A stretch of DNA of 64,000 bases from Trichoplusia ni (lineage: Eukaryota > Arthropoda > Insecta > Lepidoptera > Noctuidae), in the NCBI RefSeq assembly GCF_003590095.1, contig NC_039478.1, positions 10,044,001 to 10,108,000 on the forward strand, in the 5' to 3' direction. Under the pieces are notes generated by a model. It worked only from the letters and a program-made list of their open reading frames with translations. It did no database searches and was not told the origin of the DNA. Shown in pieces: positions 48,410 to 59,299 of the stretch. The position numbers and the translations under genes were made by a program. Each line of letters begins with the position of its first letter. Position 1 is the stretch's first letter.

Positions 48410-49485
48410 TTAATATTACTTTCAAGGAACCCTAAAATCCAGCCAGAATTAAATACGGCAAGGCGAAGCGCTGACCAAATCAATACGGTATCAAATGGGT
48501 AGATTTTTATGTCCTGTTGGGTATTGCTTGCCAATGTGTTTATGCTAAACGTGCGCTTTGAGGGTATCCGAAAATTTCGAGGGTATTTACAGTGTTGCCA
48601 GTTTCTTTTTTAATTTAGTGTGCATGAGTTGTCTGCCTTTGATCGGAAAACGTTTTTTTTTACCAGTTATTCTGATTTTCTGTTTCATAAAATCATGTTC
48701 TGTTTAAAACGGATGGTTATAAGACTTCTTTTAAGGTTTCATCAGTAAATACTTGACACTGCCCGCTTTGTAGCCCAAGGCGGTGGATGTCAGTGAGGGT
48801 TCCCCGGCATTACCAGAAAAAGAAGGGAAATTTAGTAACTGGTTTCATAAATAATCAAAAACCTTATCGGGGACCAATCATCACTTTGGGCTTCAGCTTT
48901 GGACTGAGTGCGCAGACTTTTACCTCATTTTGTGTTCTGGGGACGTAGGAACTTCTTCAAACAATCCCGCTGTCTTTCGCCTTCCAGTAATGCCGGATTC
49001 AGCGGAACACTATGGCTCATAGGGAACGATTTCTTGTCTGAACTCTTTAGTAAATGGGTTTTCATACCAGCAGAAGTACTCTAGTGCTAGTACACAATAT
49101 TTTGTATTAAGCTTAGTGCTGTATGTAGCTTCAAATTAATCTTTAGCAATACCGTATTACAAAGTAGGTACGTAATAATAGTCATAGTAGAGATATTGAA
49201 ATAATTGCGTTCTAAATGCTTTTATAATAAATTCTGAATCATAACGAGACTTATTTAAAATGTATAATATGTAATGTTGCTTTTAAAAAGCTATGCGATG
49301 CTTTGTGCTCAAAGGGAGCGAGTTCAAGAAATTTCTAGAATATTACTTAACAAAAGAAAGTATTTAATGAGGTTACTTAGTTTCTAGAAATTATTAATCC
49401 GACTTCAGTTTTTCTTTTATACAAAGACATGATTTCTCAGAGGAATTATTGTGTGTAGCTGGTTTAAAAAGGCGATTCGAGGCTA
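48410..49485. other. Intergenic DNA, repeat traces
   Basis: A GC-rich SINE-like trace lies at 48770-48830 ('gagggttccccggcattacc'). Three contiguous nGAAn units occur at 49327-49341. No gene. Confidence 0.4.
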
Positions 49486-49489
49486 TATA

Positions 49490-49540
49490 CAGGGTGTCCC
49501 AAAACTCAACAATAAAATTGATAAAAGACAACTCGATAAA
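49490..49540. mobile_element. Single terminus of the CAGGGTGTCC MITE
   Basis: Begins CAGGGTGTCCCAAAACTC after TA and matches about the first 25 bases of the 53.7-kb MITE, then diverges. The other terminus is missing. Confidence 0.6.
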
Positions 49541-49547
49541 GTCAGTC

Positions 49548-49745
49548 ATCATCCTACCCTTTTCCCAACTATGTTGGGGTCAGCTTCCATTCTAACCGGA
49601 TTAAGCTAAGTGATTTGAGGAGCGACTGCCTATCTGACCTCCTCAACCCAGTTACCTGGGCTACACGATTCTCCTTAGTTAGACTAGTTATCACACTATC
49701 AGGCTTCTGACTACTTGTAACGACTGAAAAAGATGTATACATAAC
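49548..49745 (+). repeat. Family P repeat, fullest copy
   Basis: 'cctacccttttcccaact', 'ttggggtcagcttccatt', 'gcgactgcctatctgacc', 'cctcaacccagttacctggg' and 'ggcttctgactacttgtaac' in order. Confidence 0.8.
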
Positions 49746-49749
49746 AGCC

Positions 49750-51055
49750 GATAAAGTCATTAGTATGCCTACATATCATAGACTTTCTCGATGCACAAGA
49801 ATGCTCCAACTTTTTAAAGCCATTCTCTTTCATAATTTTATTACCTCGCATAAACTTTGTTCTCATACCCTGGATGACTTGTAAAAACGTCGTATATCGT
49901 ATCTACGTGAGTTTGTTACCTTCTTCACTGCACCATCAATCTTCAGTACGTTGAGGGATTTAATTAAATTTGCCACTGACTCAGTTACGTTCACAATGAT
50001 ATAGAATATTTAGATGGCACATGTAAACTGAACTCGCAGTTTTTTGATAGTTTTCTTGGCTACAATTCAAGTGTTGCAGAGAGACTAGGCATACATTTTT
50101 GAGGGTATTTTAAAAAAGGCAGAGTAAATTTCCGATGTCAAAAAATATATTTGGAAATCGAAAGACAGATTCACAATATGAAAGATTTCAGACGGATTTG
50201 CATAAAGGAAAATAAAATAGTGTTAACCAAAAAATAATGTTCATAGTATAATAATAAATGCAAAACTAACATTTGTTACCTGTCACAGCTAAATTACTGT
50301 ATTGATGTAGATTTCTTTTATATTTTCAATGAGACCTAAGCGTAGTTCAGGAGGGGCCACTTTCAATTAAATTATAATTAAGTTCGACCTGAAAGTTTGA
50401 CTCGCGACTCTGCCGCCGCGTCAGCTCATAATTAAAAACTCCGGTAGAAAACTAGTCGGGCTATGACGGTTCTATCATTTGACAATGAAATCTTTACAAA
50501 ATTGAGTATATAAATATAAACGTTATTTACACATATTTATCAAATACTTAATCTCTAGATGGAATGTAGGTTTTACTTTTATCATGATGACGACATTTAA
50601 GTTAAAGCATTATTTATTTAACATTTAAACAAAAGATTTATCAAACAGTTTTATGTGTAAAAACTGAAGATATAATAGTACTTAAATCTTTAATCTTTAA
50701 CAATGAATAAATATTTAAATCACTTCCAGAAACTTCTATAACACAGAAAGGCGCTCAAAATACTCACCTTAGTAACTCTGTAATTAATTTAAAAATAAAT
50801 TAACGAGATTACAGTACGCGACAGGCTGTTCAAGGTAAATTGTCTAACGCGATCTAAAGTTTGTCTAATGATATGTTGTGATTACATTGTGGATTCGCAG
50901 CACGTATCCAAGTATCTGTTTGCACAGGTCTATGTGATCGGGTATAGATGAAAGGGGTGAGCAGCTGTCTTGATAAAGACTTAAATCTACGAATTTTCGA
51001 ACTAAACTTAAATCCTAGGCCAAGACTAATAAACTCTGCCAAAAAAATATTTAAG
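49750..51055. other. Intergenic DNA, nothing recognised
   Basis: AT-rich; a 62-codon minus frame at 50854-51042 has no recognised family. Confidence 0.45.
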
Positions 51056-51057
51056 TT

Positions 51058-51260
51058 TTGGCCAGGTTTTTATGGTTCCAAACAGAAACCTGTTACATGA
51101 GCTCCGCTGTCAGTCCGTCCGTCCGTCACCGTATCTCATGAACCGTGATAAGAAATTTTCGCAGATGATGTATTTCTGTTTCCGCTATATAAACAAAGCA
51201 CAAACTAAAGATCAAAGTTAAGCAATACTTGTTACGGTCATCAATTTGTTGGTGGTTCAC
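51058..51260 (-). repeat. Interspersed repeat family R, partial
   Basis: 'tccgctgtcagtccgtccgt', 'ccgtatctcatgaaccgtg' and 'agatgatgtatttctgttt' in reverse order of the plus-strand copies. Confidence 0.7.
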
Positions 51261-51264
51261 ATAT

Positions 51265-53205
51265 TAAATTGAGGTTGGATACTTCCGACAAATGTATTTG
51301 TCACGCAATCGATGTACGGAATCCTTAGTATTGTCAAATGGACTCTCAGATAGAAGATGTATTTAACTAATACAAGTGCTTAACACAATATTATAGACTA
51401 TAGCGTTTATTGCATTAAGCAATGTTTAGCAAATGTTTACTTTGAACAATAAAAAAGGTTAATTTTTTATAGTTCAAAGTCTACTACTATTATCATCCAT
51501 AACCCTTGTCGCCCTACGTCTGGCTAGCTCATGGCCGGTCTATCTTTTTACGTGTCATTTTCTTCAACCCTGTCTGCTCCATTGACAACTTTATCCGAAA
51601 TATTACATACATACAGCATCTTATTTTGGCACCTTGATAATTAAACCTGTATGAAAACAGTTTCGTTGTACCGCAAAATAAAATATTCATAAGCATTGCC
51701 TTAACGTTTTCATTTGTCACTAATGTCCTATACTTAAGACAAACGACTTCATTAATTATTTAGAGGCAAACGTGATGAGAATCATTAGTTTTTGCATCAA
51801 TCTTGCGTTTTGCGTTAATGAAATTTTCGTGTTGCTGTGTGCCTTGAAACTTTTGATTTTTGCAACAAGAGAGGGCTGGGACCCAGTGCGTTGTAATTTT
51901 GGATGAAGTAATTTTCTGTGTGCGAGTGTGTGCTTTTAGGGTTTGCACTCTCGACCGTCCTTACTAATAGGTTATCACTGCTCGTAAACCAAACTTTCAA
52001 TATAATTGAAGGTGCGGCAATTCTTGTTCAGTCCCATCCTACAACACCAAATTAAGTTCAAAAAGAATATAAATCTCTATTAAGAGTTAAACCACAATTT
52101 ACTCAAGAGCAATATCAAATGGACTATTTTGGCTAGAGCCTGGTATAAAAAGACACCCAGATGTTTTAAGTCACATACAAAACCGTAAATTTTTACGAAA
52201 TAAATTTCATGTCTTCTTGATCTGTGGATGGGTGACAATCTATCATAGCGTGCTTCTCGTTGTTTTCGAAGGCAATTTCAATTGTGGATGTATACATCAT
52301 TGGCAGTCGGAACTGATAGTTAGAAGCTAGATAGTCTGAAACCAGCCTTACTAAGAGGTACCTAAAATTAAGGAATAAAAACAGTAGTACTTAACTACAT
52401 CCAGTTAGACTGAAAACCAACCCCAACATAGTTATTAAAAGGATGACAATGATCAATTTCTAACCTAAAATTTCCCATTCAACAATTGACTCGATCCCGA
52501 CGTGTTGCCAGTTCAATAAACGGCTTAATTTATGTAAATAATTGTTGAATCGAATTGGCACACATGTATTGGAAGGCGCACGGCGTCCCACCGACAATGC
52601 ACGACAATTAGAATCAGGTGCTATTGTTCAGAATCCAATTGTTATTATCATTAGAAGAAAGGTCTTTTTGTTAGGTAGACTTTCGTAGGTATTACGTGTG
52701 TGTAGGGGAATGGGGTATTTGGGAAAGTTTCTTTTTTGTGCAACTTGGTTTTTGGAGATCATAGATGTTATTAAATTGGGGGTATATTATAAGAGGGTGT
52801 TTTCATCGGGCTGGTGGAGGAGGTTTTCAATTTCTCTGGATATTTTTTGTTTGTAGCTTCCGAGCTTTGGTCTGGATCAAATTAATTAATTGCAAAAACC
52901 TCTGGTGCAACAGTCAAAACCCTTCAAGAATATTTACGGTAAAATATATCGTCAAAACTATTAAAAAAAACTTGCAGTTCCTAAAAAAATGCCTGCATGT
53001 TGGTAAAAAACATACACCCACATAAAAAATAACCTATTTCAAAAGCAATACTTGCTAAAACACCTAAAACTAGAACTCACATAGAGGCAGGAAGTAAAAC
53101 AAAAGAAAAAACAGCAACAATATTTCCCCACGCATCCTTTCACGATTGTTAGTGATCAAACAAATGGTCCTCTTGCCTGATTACTTGCGCACGGGAAGAA
53201 TGGAA
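51265..53205. other. Long non-coding stretch
   Basis: Overlapping short frames at 51529-52000 on the minus strand look like chance. No gene or clear repeat boundary. Confidence 0.45.
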
Positions 53206-53209
53206 AAAA

Positions 53210-53465
53210 AACCGGTCTAGTACGAGTCGGACTAGCGATGCTGAAGGTTCCGTACGAAGAGGCTGAAGGACTTGAACTTGTAACAAAACTAATTTGTAAC
53301 AAAATCCATCAAATATACGACTGTACCAATTGATAGCTTAACCTAGATGTGTATTTTCATTATTCGCTTTGTATCTGTCCATCTGTCTTGTTATCACAGA
53401 TCAGACCTACAGCTTGGTGACTGACGGACGGCGGTTTTTGCTCTTAGGGTAACGAACCCTAAAAA
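53210..53465 (+). repeat. Interspersed repeat family R, near full length
   Basis: From 'tagtacgagtcggactagcg' to 'cttagggtaacgaacccta', with 'gacggacggcggtttttg' near the 3' end. Confidence 0.7.
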
Positions 53466-53668
53466 AACATGCATCTGGTCCAGTCAGTACCTGCGGAATA
53501 TTTGCGGTTTGTGGACTAGATTGTCGCTTTTTTGTTTTTATTGTGCAGGTTTGGTGTGAAGATACTTACTCTAGTGTCGTTGTATTTTTTGGTATGATCT
53601 TCGATACAGAACAACCCAAAGACCGTTTGAAATTTGAAATTTTGAATTCGATGGATTTGGCCGCCAAA

Positions 53669-54295
53669 TCTATATCTATACTAATATACAGGGTGTCCTA
53701 AAACTCAACGATAATCTGAGACCGGATGAAAGGCCAAGTGATAACAGATCAGGGAAAAATTAAAAAAAAAACCATATCACTCAGTTTAGCGATAAGAGAC
53801 ATTTAAAAAGTTGTAATTCGACATCCCTCGTCGCATTTTTAAGTCCTGTGATCACCAATGTGACAATTTCGCTGTGAGTATTTTAATTCCGGGATCTTCA
53901 TTAACGATTCTATTATTCGAAACTATAAATTAATGCAATGAAAAAAAAATCTTTTTTTTTTTTTCAAAAATAGAAACATATTTTTTTTCCCTGATCTGTT
54001 ATCACTTGGCCTTTCATCCGGTCTCAGATTATCGTTGAGTTTTGGGACACCCTGTATAAAGCTGAAGTGTTTGTTTGTTTGTTTGAACGCGCTAATCTCA
54101 GGAACTACTGGTTCGAATTGAAAAAAAAATTGTGTTGAATAGACCATTTATCAAGGAAGGCTATAGGCTATATAACATCACGCTACGACTAATAGGAGCG
54201 AAGATACAATGGAAAATGTGAAAAAAGAACAGGGTAGGTATAAATCATAACTTATATCTTCTACCCACGGGAACGAAGTCGCGGGCAACAGCTAG
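53669..54295 (+). mobile_element. Helitron-like element interrupted by a MITE
   Basis: The Helitron starts TC at 53669 after host A, is interrupted within 'actaatatataaagctg', and ends 'gcgggcaacagctag' at 54295 before host T. Removing the nested insert (53689-54054 plus one TA) gives a typical family member of about 260 bp. Confidence 0.85.
53689..54054. mobile_element. TA-target MITE (Tc1/mariner-like) nested in a Helitron
   Basis: The 366-bp element has terminal inverted repeats of about 71 bp (53689-53759 and 53984-54054) starting CAGGGTGTCC, with one mismatch, and TA duplicated on both sides (53687-53688 and 54055-54056). TA target duplication points to the Tc1/mariner superfamily; long inverted repeats and lack of coding capacity make it a MITE. 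The near identity of the arms suggests recent insertion. Confidence 0.85.
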
Positions 54296-54454
54296 TATTA
54301 AATAAAACGTCTGTTTTATTAAGGTAATGTCAAAATTCTATATATAATAGTATATAATAGTACGTACAATAAAATTGATTATTGAAAAGTTGGATCAATC
54401 TAAAATTCATTCTTGATTGAAAATTGAAGACACAAATGAATGTCAAAAGAATTT

Positions 54455-54535
54455 TACTGGCCTGTTGGGCAAATGGTTAGTGGCAGTGACGCTATACTGG
54501 AGGTGGCAGGTTCAATTCCCACCCGCACACGTCAT
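54455..54535 (+). mobile_element. tRNA-like SINE head
   Basis: A-box-like 'gggcaaatggttagtggc' and B-box-like 'caggttcaattcccacc' spaced as in a tRNA. The acceptor stem does not pair well and no CCA-proximal end is evident, so it is read as a SINE head. Confidence 0.6.
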
Positions 54536-55237
54536 ATCTTTTAAGCACGAAAGTGACGAAAATTATTATAAAGGTACAAAAAATGAAACTGTATTCCGCA
54601 GTTACATAAAGAATCAACTTTAATTCTCCATGACAACAATTAATCCTATGTTTCTCATAACGAAATAAGCAAAGCAATAAATTAGATGCATCTGGGACAC
54701 GTTGGTGTTGTGCTCAGTTGAATCGCAGAGTGATATAGGCAAAATGTTTGCCAGTTTTCAGTAATAAAGGACCAAACGGATAAATAAAGCCTTAAGCCAA
54801 TCTTTTTTATCCATTTCTTTGAACTACTTAGCCTACATCAAATTACAGTCTGAAAATAAAACTCCAAAGAAGCTACTATCACTATTCCTACTACATAATC
54901 TAGGGAAAAATCTAGAAAATACCAAATGCATATCAAAAAGTGCTCTAAATATCCGGAAATACGTACTCATGAAATTGGATAGCTGAGACACGGCACCAAA
55001 ATATGAAGACTCGGGATTCATGAAAAATTCATCGGTTGTTTTGCATGAATCTATTTTAGATCTACTTGCATACGATTGCAATAACAGTCCCAATGTATCT
55101 GGGAGAAACAGGAACTTAGTTCAATCTTGTTGCAAGTAAAGTAAGACTTAGATTGACTACTGGATACGAAAGATATGGAGACGTCTTTCAAAGAATAGGA
55201 ATATAGAGTGAGTAGAAATGAGGTTAATTCTTACTAT

Positions 55238-55524
55238 TCTTACTAATATTATAAATGTGAAAATGTGGATGTTTGAATGTTTGTTACTCAATCATGTAAA
55301 AACGGCTGAACGGATTTGGATGGAAGTCGGCATGCATATAACCTTTGATCTAGAAAAGAACATAGACTTCCTTTTATCCCAATTTTTGAAAAAGTTCCCT
55401 GGGGAAATTTAAAATGGTGTATAAAAGCTACAAGATCACTAAGGGGATGTATTTCCATGGAAAACGGGGACCACCGAACGCTGTAAACTGAAGTCCACGC
55501 AGTCGGAGTCGCGGGCAACAGCTA
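55238..55524 (+). mobile_element. Helitron-like element
   Basis: 'ttactaatattataaatgtg', 'aaaaacggctgaacggattt' and 3' end 'gcgggcaacagctag' before host T. The 3' third matches the 39.2-kb element. Confidence 0.75.
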
Positions 55525-55529
55525 GTTAG

Positions 55530-55990
55530 ACATAAGTCAGACATTTCACTCAGAAATTGACCTATTGGCAGGTACGGACAATGTAACGTTCAACAGACAA
55601 CGGGACAAGTAAAACTAAATAAAAGCTTGCAAAACCAGATACAGTTTCCGACCCGTACACCTTCGAATACACCTAAGAAATCGTTACTACTAAACAAACT
55701 ATTATATAGGATAACTCACCACGCTTCCCACCGTAGGGTTCACGATACAATCCCCCGGGTATCATAAAACAAGGCTAATTAATTATACAGATCGTGTTGC
55801 TAGGGGCTGTGGGTTTACATGAGATACCGCTAGACCTATTATAAGTAGAGTCACAATTAACTATATTATCAGTGTTGTAAATAGATGTTAATGCAATAAA
55901 ACCCAAAAAGCGAGTCGGTCTCGTTATATTGAGGTTTTCACAGAAATAGAAAAAAAAAACACCCATCTGAATTATAACCGTAGTAACCAC
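55530..55990. other. Intergenic DNA, nothing recognised
   Basis: No coding exon or repeat boundary recognised. Confidence 0.4.
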
Positions 55991-55994
55991 TGTT

Positions 55995-56135
55995 TATTTT
56001 CGATTTTGATTTTCTATATTAGCGGCAACAGAAATACATCATTTGCCGAAATTTAAATTGACTGGCTATCCAATTCATGAAATAATCTGGTGTACGTAGG
56101 ACAACTCGGGCTGACAGACATCGAAGTCTTAGTAA
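55995..56135 (+). repeat. Interspersed repeat family R, fragment
   Basis: 'tagcggcaacagaaatacat' and 'catcgaagtcttagtaatag' in plus orientation. Confidence 0.65.
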
Positions 56136-56139
56136 TAGC

Positions 56140-56725
56140 CTCTGTTGCTCTTTTGCTGCGAAATCCAAAAACTCTTTATCTGGATGTGACGTGGCGGCGC
56201 GGCGGGGTCACAAGTCGACGTGGGAGAACCGAGGGTAAAGGACTCCGGTTGGGTCCAAAACCGGTCGGGCATAGTCAGACTATACCCATAAATACGTTTG
56301 GTAAAATAAATAATAACGTCGTAAAGCCTAAAATTCTTAAGTTCGCCAAACTGGAAATTAAAACTCACCTTCCCAAAAACTAAATCCAAAATTTCAAAAC
56401 AGCTGATACTTGAAAGTTTAAAACTTAATTCCAGAATGTTCTACGCTTCTACGGCAAACGGTTTTCTCATAAACTATACGTACCTACGTTGCATAACGGT
56501 GCTTGTCCGGAATTGGATTTTAATATTAATTAGAAAATGCACTGCCCGTTACGTTTTGACTTTGTTTTTGTGGCCGGGATGTTGAATATTTGAAGATCCC
56601 GTTGGGATAAAAGTGAATTGGTAAATAAGTAACGCTGTTATTTTTTCTGGGATTATGAAAAAGTTATTAAAGAAATGGTTTTCTGCAAGCAATAAGGGTG
56701 ATCACACAATGTTTGTGTGATGTGC
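56140..56725. other. Intergenic DNA, nothing recognised
   Basis: A GC-richer block at 56185-56275 carries opposed frames of 97 and 86 codons but no recognised family. Confidence 0.4.
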
Positions 56726-56732
56726 CAACCTG

Positions 56733-56938
56733 TCCTACTAATATTATAAACAAGAAAGTTTAAAGGTGTGGATGTTTGTTACTCTCTCACGCATAAACGC
56801 CTGAACGTATTTGGACTTATTTTGGGACACAGATAGTAGTTAACCAGGATTGAAAGGTAGGATTGTTTTATCCCCATTCTATGTTCACGTGGGATTATAT
56901 TAAAATTAGTTGCGGGCAGAGCCGCTGACAACAGCTAG
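56733..56938 (+). mobile_element. Helitron-like element, diverged
   Basis: 'tcctactaatattataaaca' at the 5' end, 'gttcacgtgggattatatt' and 'gctgacaacagctag' at the 3' end; related to the 3.7-kb relic. Confidence 0.65.
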
Positions 56939-57139
56939 CTAAATCGCAAATTATTTATAGGTAAACACCTATTGCAGTTTTTGCTTTTGCATAACTCTAG
57001 TGATCGAGACAGAAATATGATCATAGAATTAGATTACCTACTGTTCCAAATTACTAAGTACCTTTGTCACATTTCTAATCCGCTTGGAGATAGTTATGGC
57101 AATAATATATGATTTTGTAGAAAGCATAGTGGCATAGTG

Positions 57140-57376
57140 CACATTTTGCTGTTCTGACAAATCTCAAGTATAGTGGGTTAATGGCTCGGGTTCGAATCCC
57201 ACCCAGGGAAAATGTTTATGTGATAAGCACGATCTGTGTCTGGGTCTAGTTTATCTGCAGCATTTTCAGGTATTAAGGAATATATAAGTATGTTTATCAG
57301 TTGTCTAATACTCATAATACAAGCTTTGCTTAGTTTGACACTAGATGGCGTGGTGTGAAAGTTGAGGAATATTATA
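57140..57376 (+). mobile_element. tRNA-derived SINE, family S1
   Basis: B box 'cgggttcgaatcccaccc', 'aagtatgtttatcagttgtc' and 'cactagatggcgtggtgtga' in order. The A-box region is diverged. Confidence 0.75.
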
Positions 57377-57875
57377 TTACAATATTTGCTAAAGCCAAGT
57401 CAGTAAATTACTGGGCACGTGAAGTTATATTGAAATAGTACTTAAAAACACGATCACGCTGTTTCTATTACCTGTTTACATATTCAATAGCACATCAATT
57501 AAAATGGATGTCACAGACGTTAAGGACGGTTTACATCATCTTAGTTTTGTTTTTCTTGAAATGTGTAAACACAACTTGCTTTAATACGATTCTATTTGTC
57601 TTTCAATTAAATTCTACCATTATTGCAGTGTTAGCCAGTGTTATTATCATGGGAATGTCAAATTAAAGGTAGCTACTTCAAAATCTGCCCAGCACTATTG
57701 TCTTTACGAATTTAAGTGAGTTATTAAAAAATGATAAAAATAAAAAATATCGTGTGAAAACCAGTACACAATATAAGAGTGAATGCTACGTCAGAGATCT
57801 AAATCAATCACGTAAAAATTAAATAATCAAAATAAATTCAGTTAAAGCTTTAGTTGTCAGTACCACCAGTGTTCA

Positions 57876-57960
57876 TCATCATCATCATCATCATCATCAG
57901 CCTATCGCAGTCCACTGCTGGACATAGGCCTCTCCAAGTGCACGCCAGTGTTCATACCGA
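57876..57960 (-). mobile_element. (CAT)n microsatellite followed by LINE tail remnant
   Basis: About eight CAT units (57876-57898), then 'cagtccactgctggacatag' and 'gcctctccaagtgcacgcc', the reversed LINE ending. Confidence 0.7.
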
Positions 57961-58394
57961 TACAAAATGACACTACTCCAAGTCTAACATTTCTCGCATG
58001 TATACTAAACTACTTGTCTCTCCAGTTTTACTAAAACACTCGACTAAACACTTAGATAATGTAAACCAGCCTTTAGCGACACCTCAAACATTGACACTAA
58101 ATGATCTTTGGACCTGAATACAAAATAGAACTCGTATTTATGTCAACTACGTAAGTAATAATGATTTGAAAACTGCTGATTCCAATAATTTAACAGTCAA
58201 AATAAAATAAATATTTAGTTTTACTAACAAAATATATCACATGAATTTAAGTTTTGAATAAAAAGAACATTAGTTTAATTTCGTTCATATACGAATTTAT
58301 CTCTCCTTTCAAAAGCTGCTCCTTACCAGGAATCCTTGTATTGCAGGGGTTTTATAAATATTCAAATTAAAATCGCAAGAAACTGACTAAAATA

Positions 58395-58480
58395 CACCCG
58401 TGTTCCTTCTTTTGCCCTTCGTGTACCCGGCCACGTTAGCCCTAGAGGCCAATCTCATTGCCCCGGCAGATGTACAAAGA
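58395..58480 (-). mobile_element. Family Q SINE-like fragment
   Basis: 'gtgttccttcttttgccc', 'gtgtacccggccacgttagc' and 'ctcattgccccggcag' are the reverse of the 42.5- and 44.0-kb copies. Confidence 0.65.
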
Positions 58481-58769
58481 ACTCCTAGATATGGAAAATC
58501 TGTTTTTGGATTAATATCCTATAGATATATATCTCTTGTCTATCGTAACCGGACCACTTGTCTATCTGTACAGTCATAATATTGTATGTAAAGTGCAGCT
58601 GCAATCATTATGACCTTATTAAGACTTTAAATTGATTGTTAAAAAATCTATCTTTTGAAATAAATTATCATACGAAAACTTGAAATCATTTACAATAAAT
58701 AATTTATAGTCAGACCTTTATGGAATGTTTCTTGCGACTAAAACCAAAACAAACATCTGTAAAAAATGG

Positions 58770-58775
58770 TTTATT
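58770..58775 (-). terminator. Polyadenylation signal downstream of the micropeptide array
   Basis: AATAAA on the minus strand, 107 bases after the stop of the last small ORF (B2). It would close a transcript covering all four ORFs. A second AATAAA lies between B1 and A2 (59149-59154). Confidence 0.5.
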
Positions 58776-58881
58776 ACAAATACAGTGTATAAAATAAATA
58801 AGTACCTTAATATTGACTGTCAACAATTATTTCATTTTTTTTTGTTTCTTCCTTTTGCAGTATTTGCTTGCTTCAACAGTT

Positions 58882-59007
58882 TTAAGGGGGCAAACTTTGT
58901 AAATATTTGCACATCCACCCCATAACAATCAGCCAAGTCATAAACGAGAATGCGATTACGAGTATATGTCCCAAATCGACGTCGAATACTTGGCTCTCTA
59001 TCCCCAT
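58882..59007 (-). CDS. Micropeptide B2, single-pass membrane (41 aa)
   Basis: Starts MGIESQVFDVD, has one hydrophobic span (about residues 14-31), then WMCKYLQ and a short tail ending PP; stop TAA. Against B1 about 22 of 37 aligned positions are identical, including IAF, LIVM and WMCKY. Many conserved residues use different codons (for example K AAA against AAG, A GCA against GCG), which points to selection on the peptide. It starts 6 bases after the A2 stop, in the same frame as A2. The Cys next to the membrane edge could be acylated (inference). No family recognised. Role unknown; small membrane peptides of this type often bind larger membrane proteins. Confidence 0.75.
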   Translation of the reverse strand: MGIESQVFDVDLGHILVIAFSFMTWLIVMGWMCKYLQSLPP

Positions 59008-59013
59008 CGCTCT

Positions 59014-59139
59014 TCAACAGCTGCATTTGCTTGATATGACATTGCAGACGAACATGAACAGGAATCCTATGACTACCATCGATCCAACGACAGTCAGAAA
59101 CTGGTTCAAATTGAAATCCAATCCACAGCCTTTCGCCAT
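59014..59139 (-). CDS. Micropeptide A2, single-pass membrane (41 aa)
   Basis: Starts MAKGCGLDFNLNQFL, followed by one hydrophobic span (about 14-33) and a Cys-rich end (SSKCSC); stop TGA. Shares CGLxFNLNQxL, VGS-type turn and FVC with A1, about 18 identities over 34 aligned residues. At C, L, F, N, N, Q and L the two genes use different synonymous codons, which is strong evidence of translation. The start follows a 34-base spacer after B1. An AATAAA lies ten bases upstream of its ATG, so it could be either the third cistron of one RNA or the first of its own. No known family recognised. Confidence 0.75.
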   Translation of the reverse strand: MAKGCGLDFNLNQFLTVVGSMVVIGFLFMFVCNVISSKCSC

Positions 59140-59173
59140 TATGTCCTCTTTATTTCACAACTCGTTTAGATCT

Positions 59174-59296
59174 CTAATTACCTTGGAAATACTTGCACAT
59201 CCAGCTCATAACAATCAGTAAGGTGACAAATGCGAACGCTATCATAAGCACCTGTAATATATCGACATTGTAGCACACGGTAGATTTCCTCCCCAT
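59174..59296 (-). CDS. Micropeptide B1, single-pass membrane (40 aa)
   Basis: Starts MGRKSTVCYNVDIL, has a hydrophobic span (about 13-32), then WMCKYFQGN and TAG. Paralogue of B2. The ATG lies 3 bases after the A1 stop (TAA-ATT-ATG) and in the same frame as A1; the ATG-to-ATG distance is exactly 132 bases in both the A1/B1 and A2/B2 pairs. Translation could be by reinitiation, leaky scanning or limited readthrough of the TAA. The N-terminus is hydrophilic and basic. Too short for normal gene calling. Function unknown. Confidence 0.75.
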   Translation of the reverse strand: MGRKSTVCYNVDILQVLMIAFAFVTLLIVMSWMCKYFQGN

Positions 59297-59299
59297 AAT

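Noticed and set aside
58832..59221. Single 64-codon minus frame and 104-codon plus frame over the micropeptide array
   Set aside because: Each cuts across the A/B ORFs in other frames. The paralogous pairs with synonymous changes identify the true frames.
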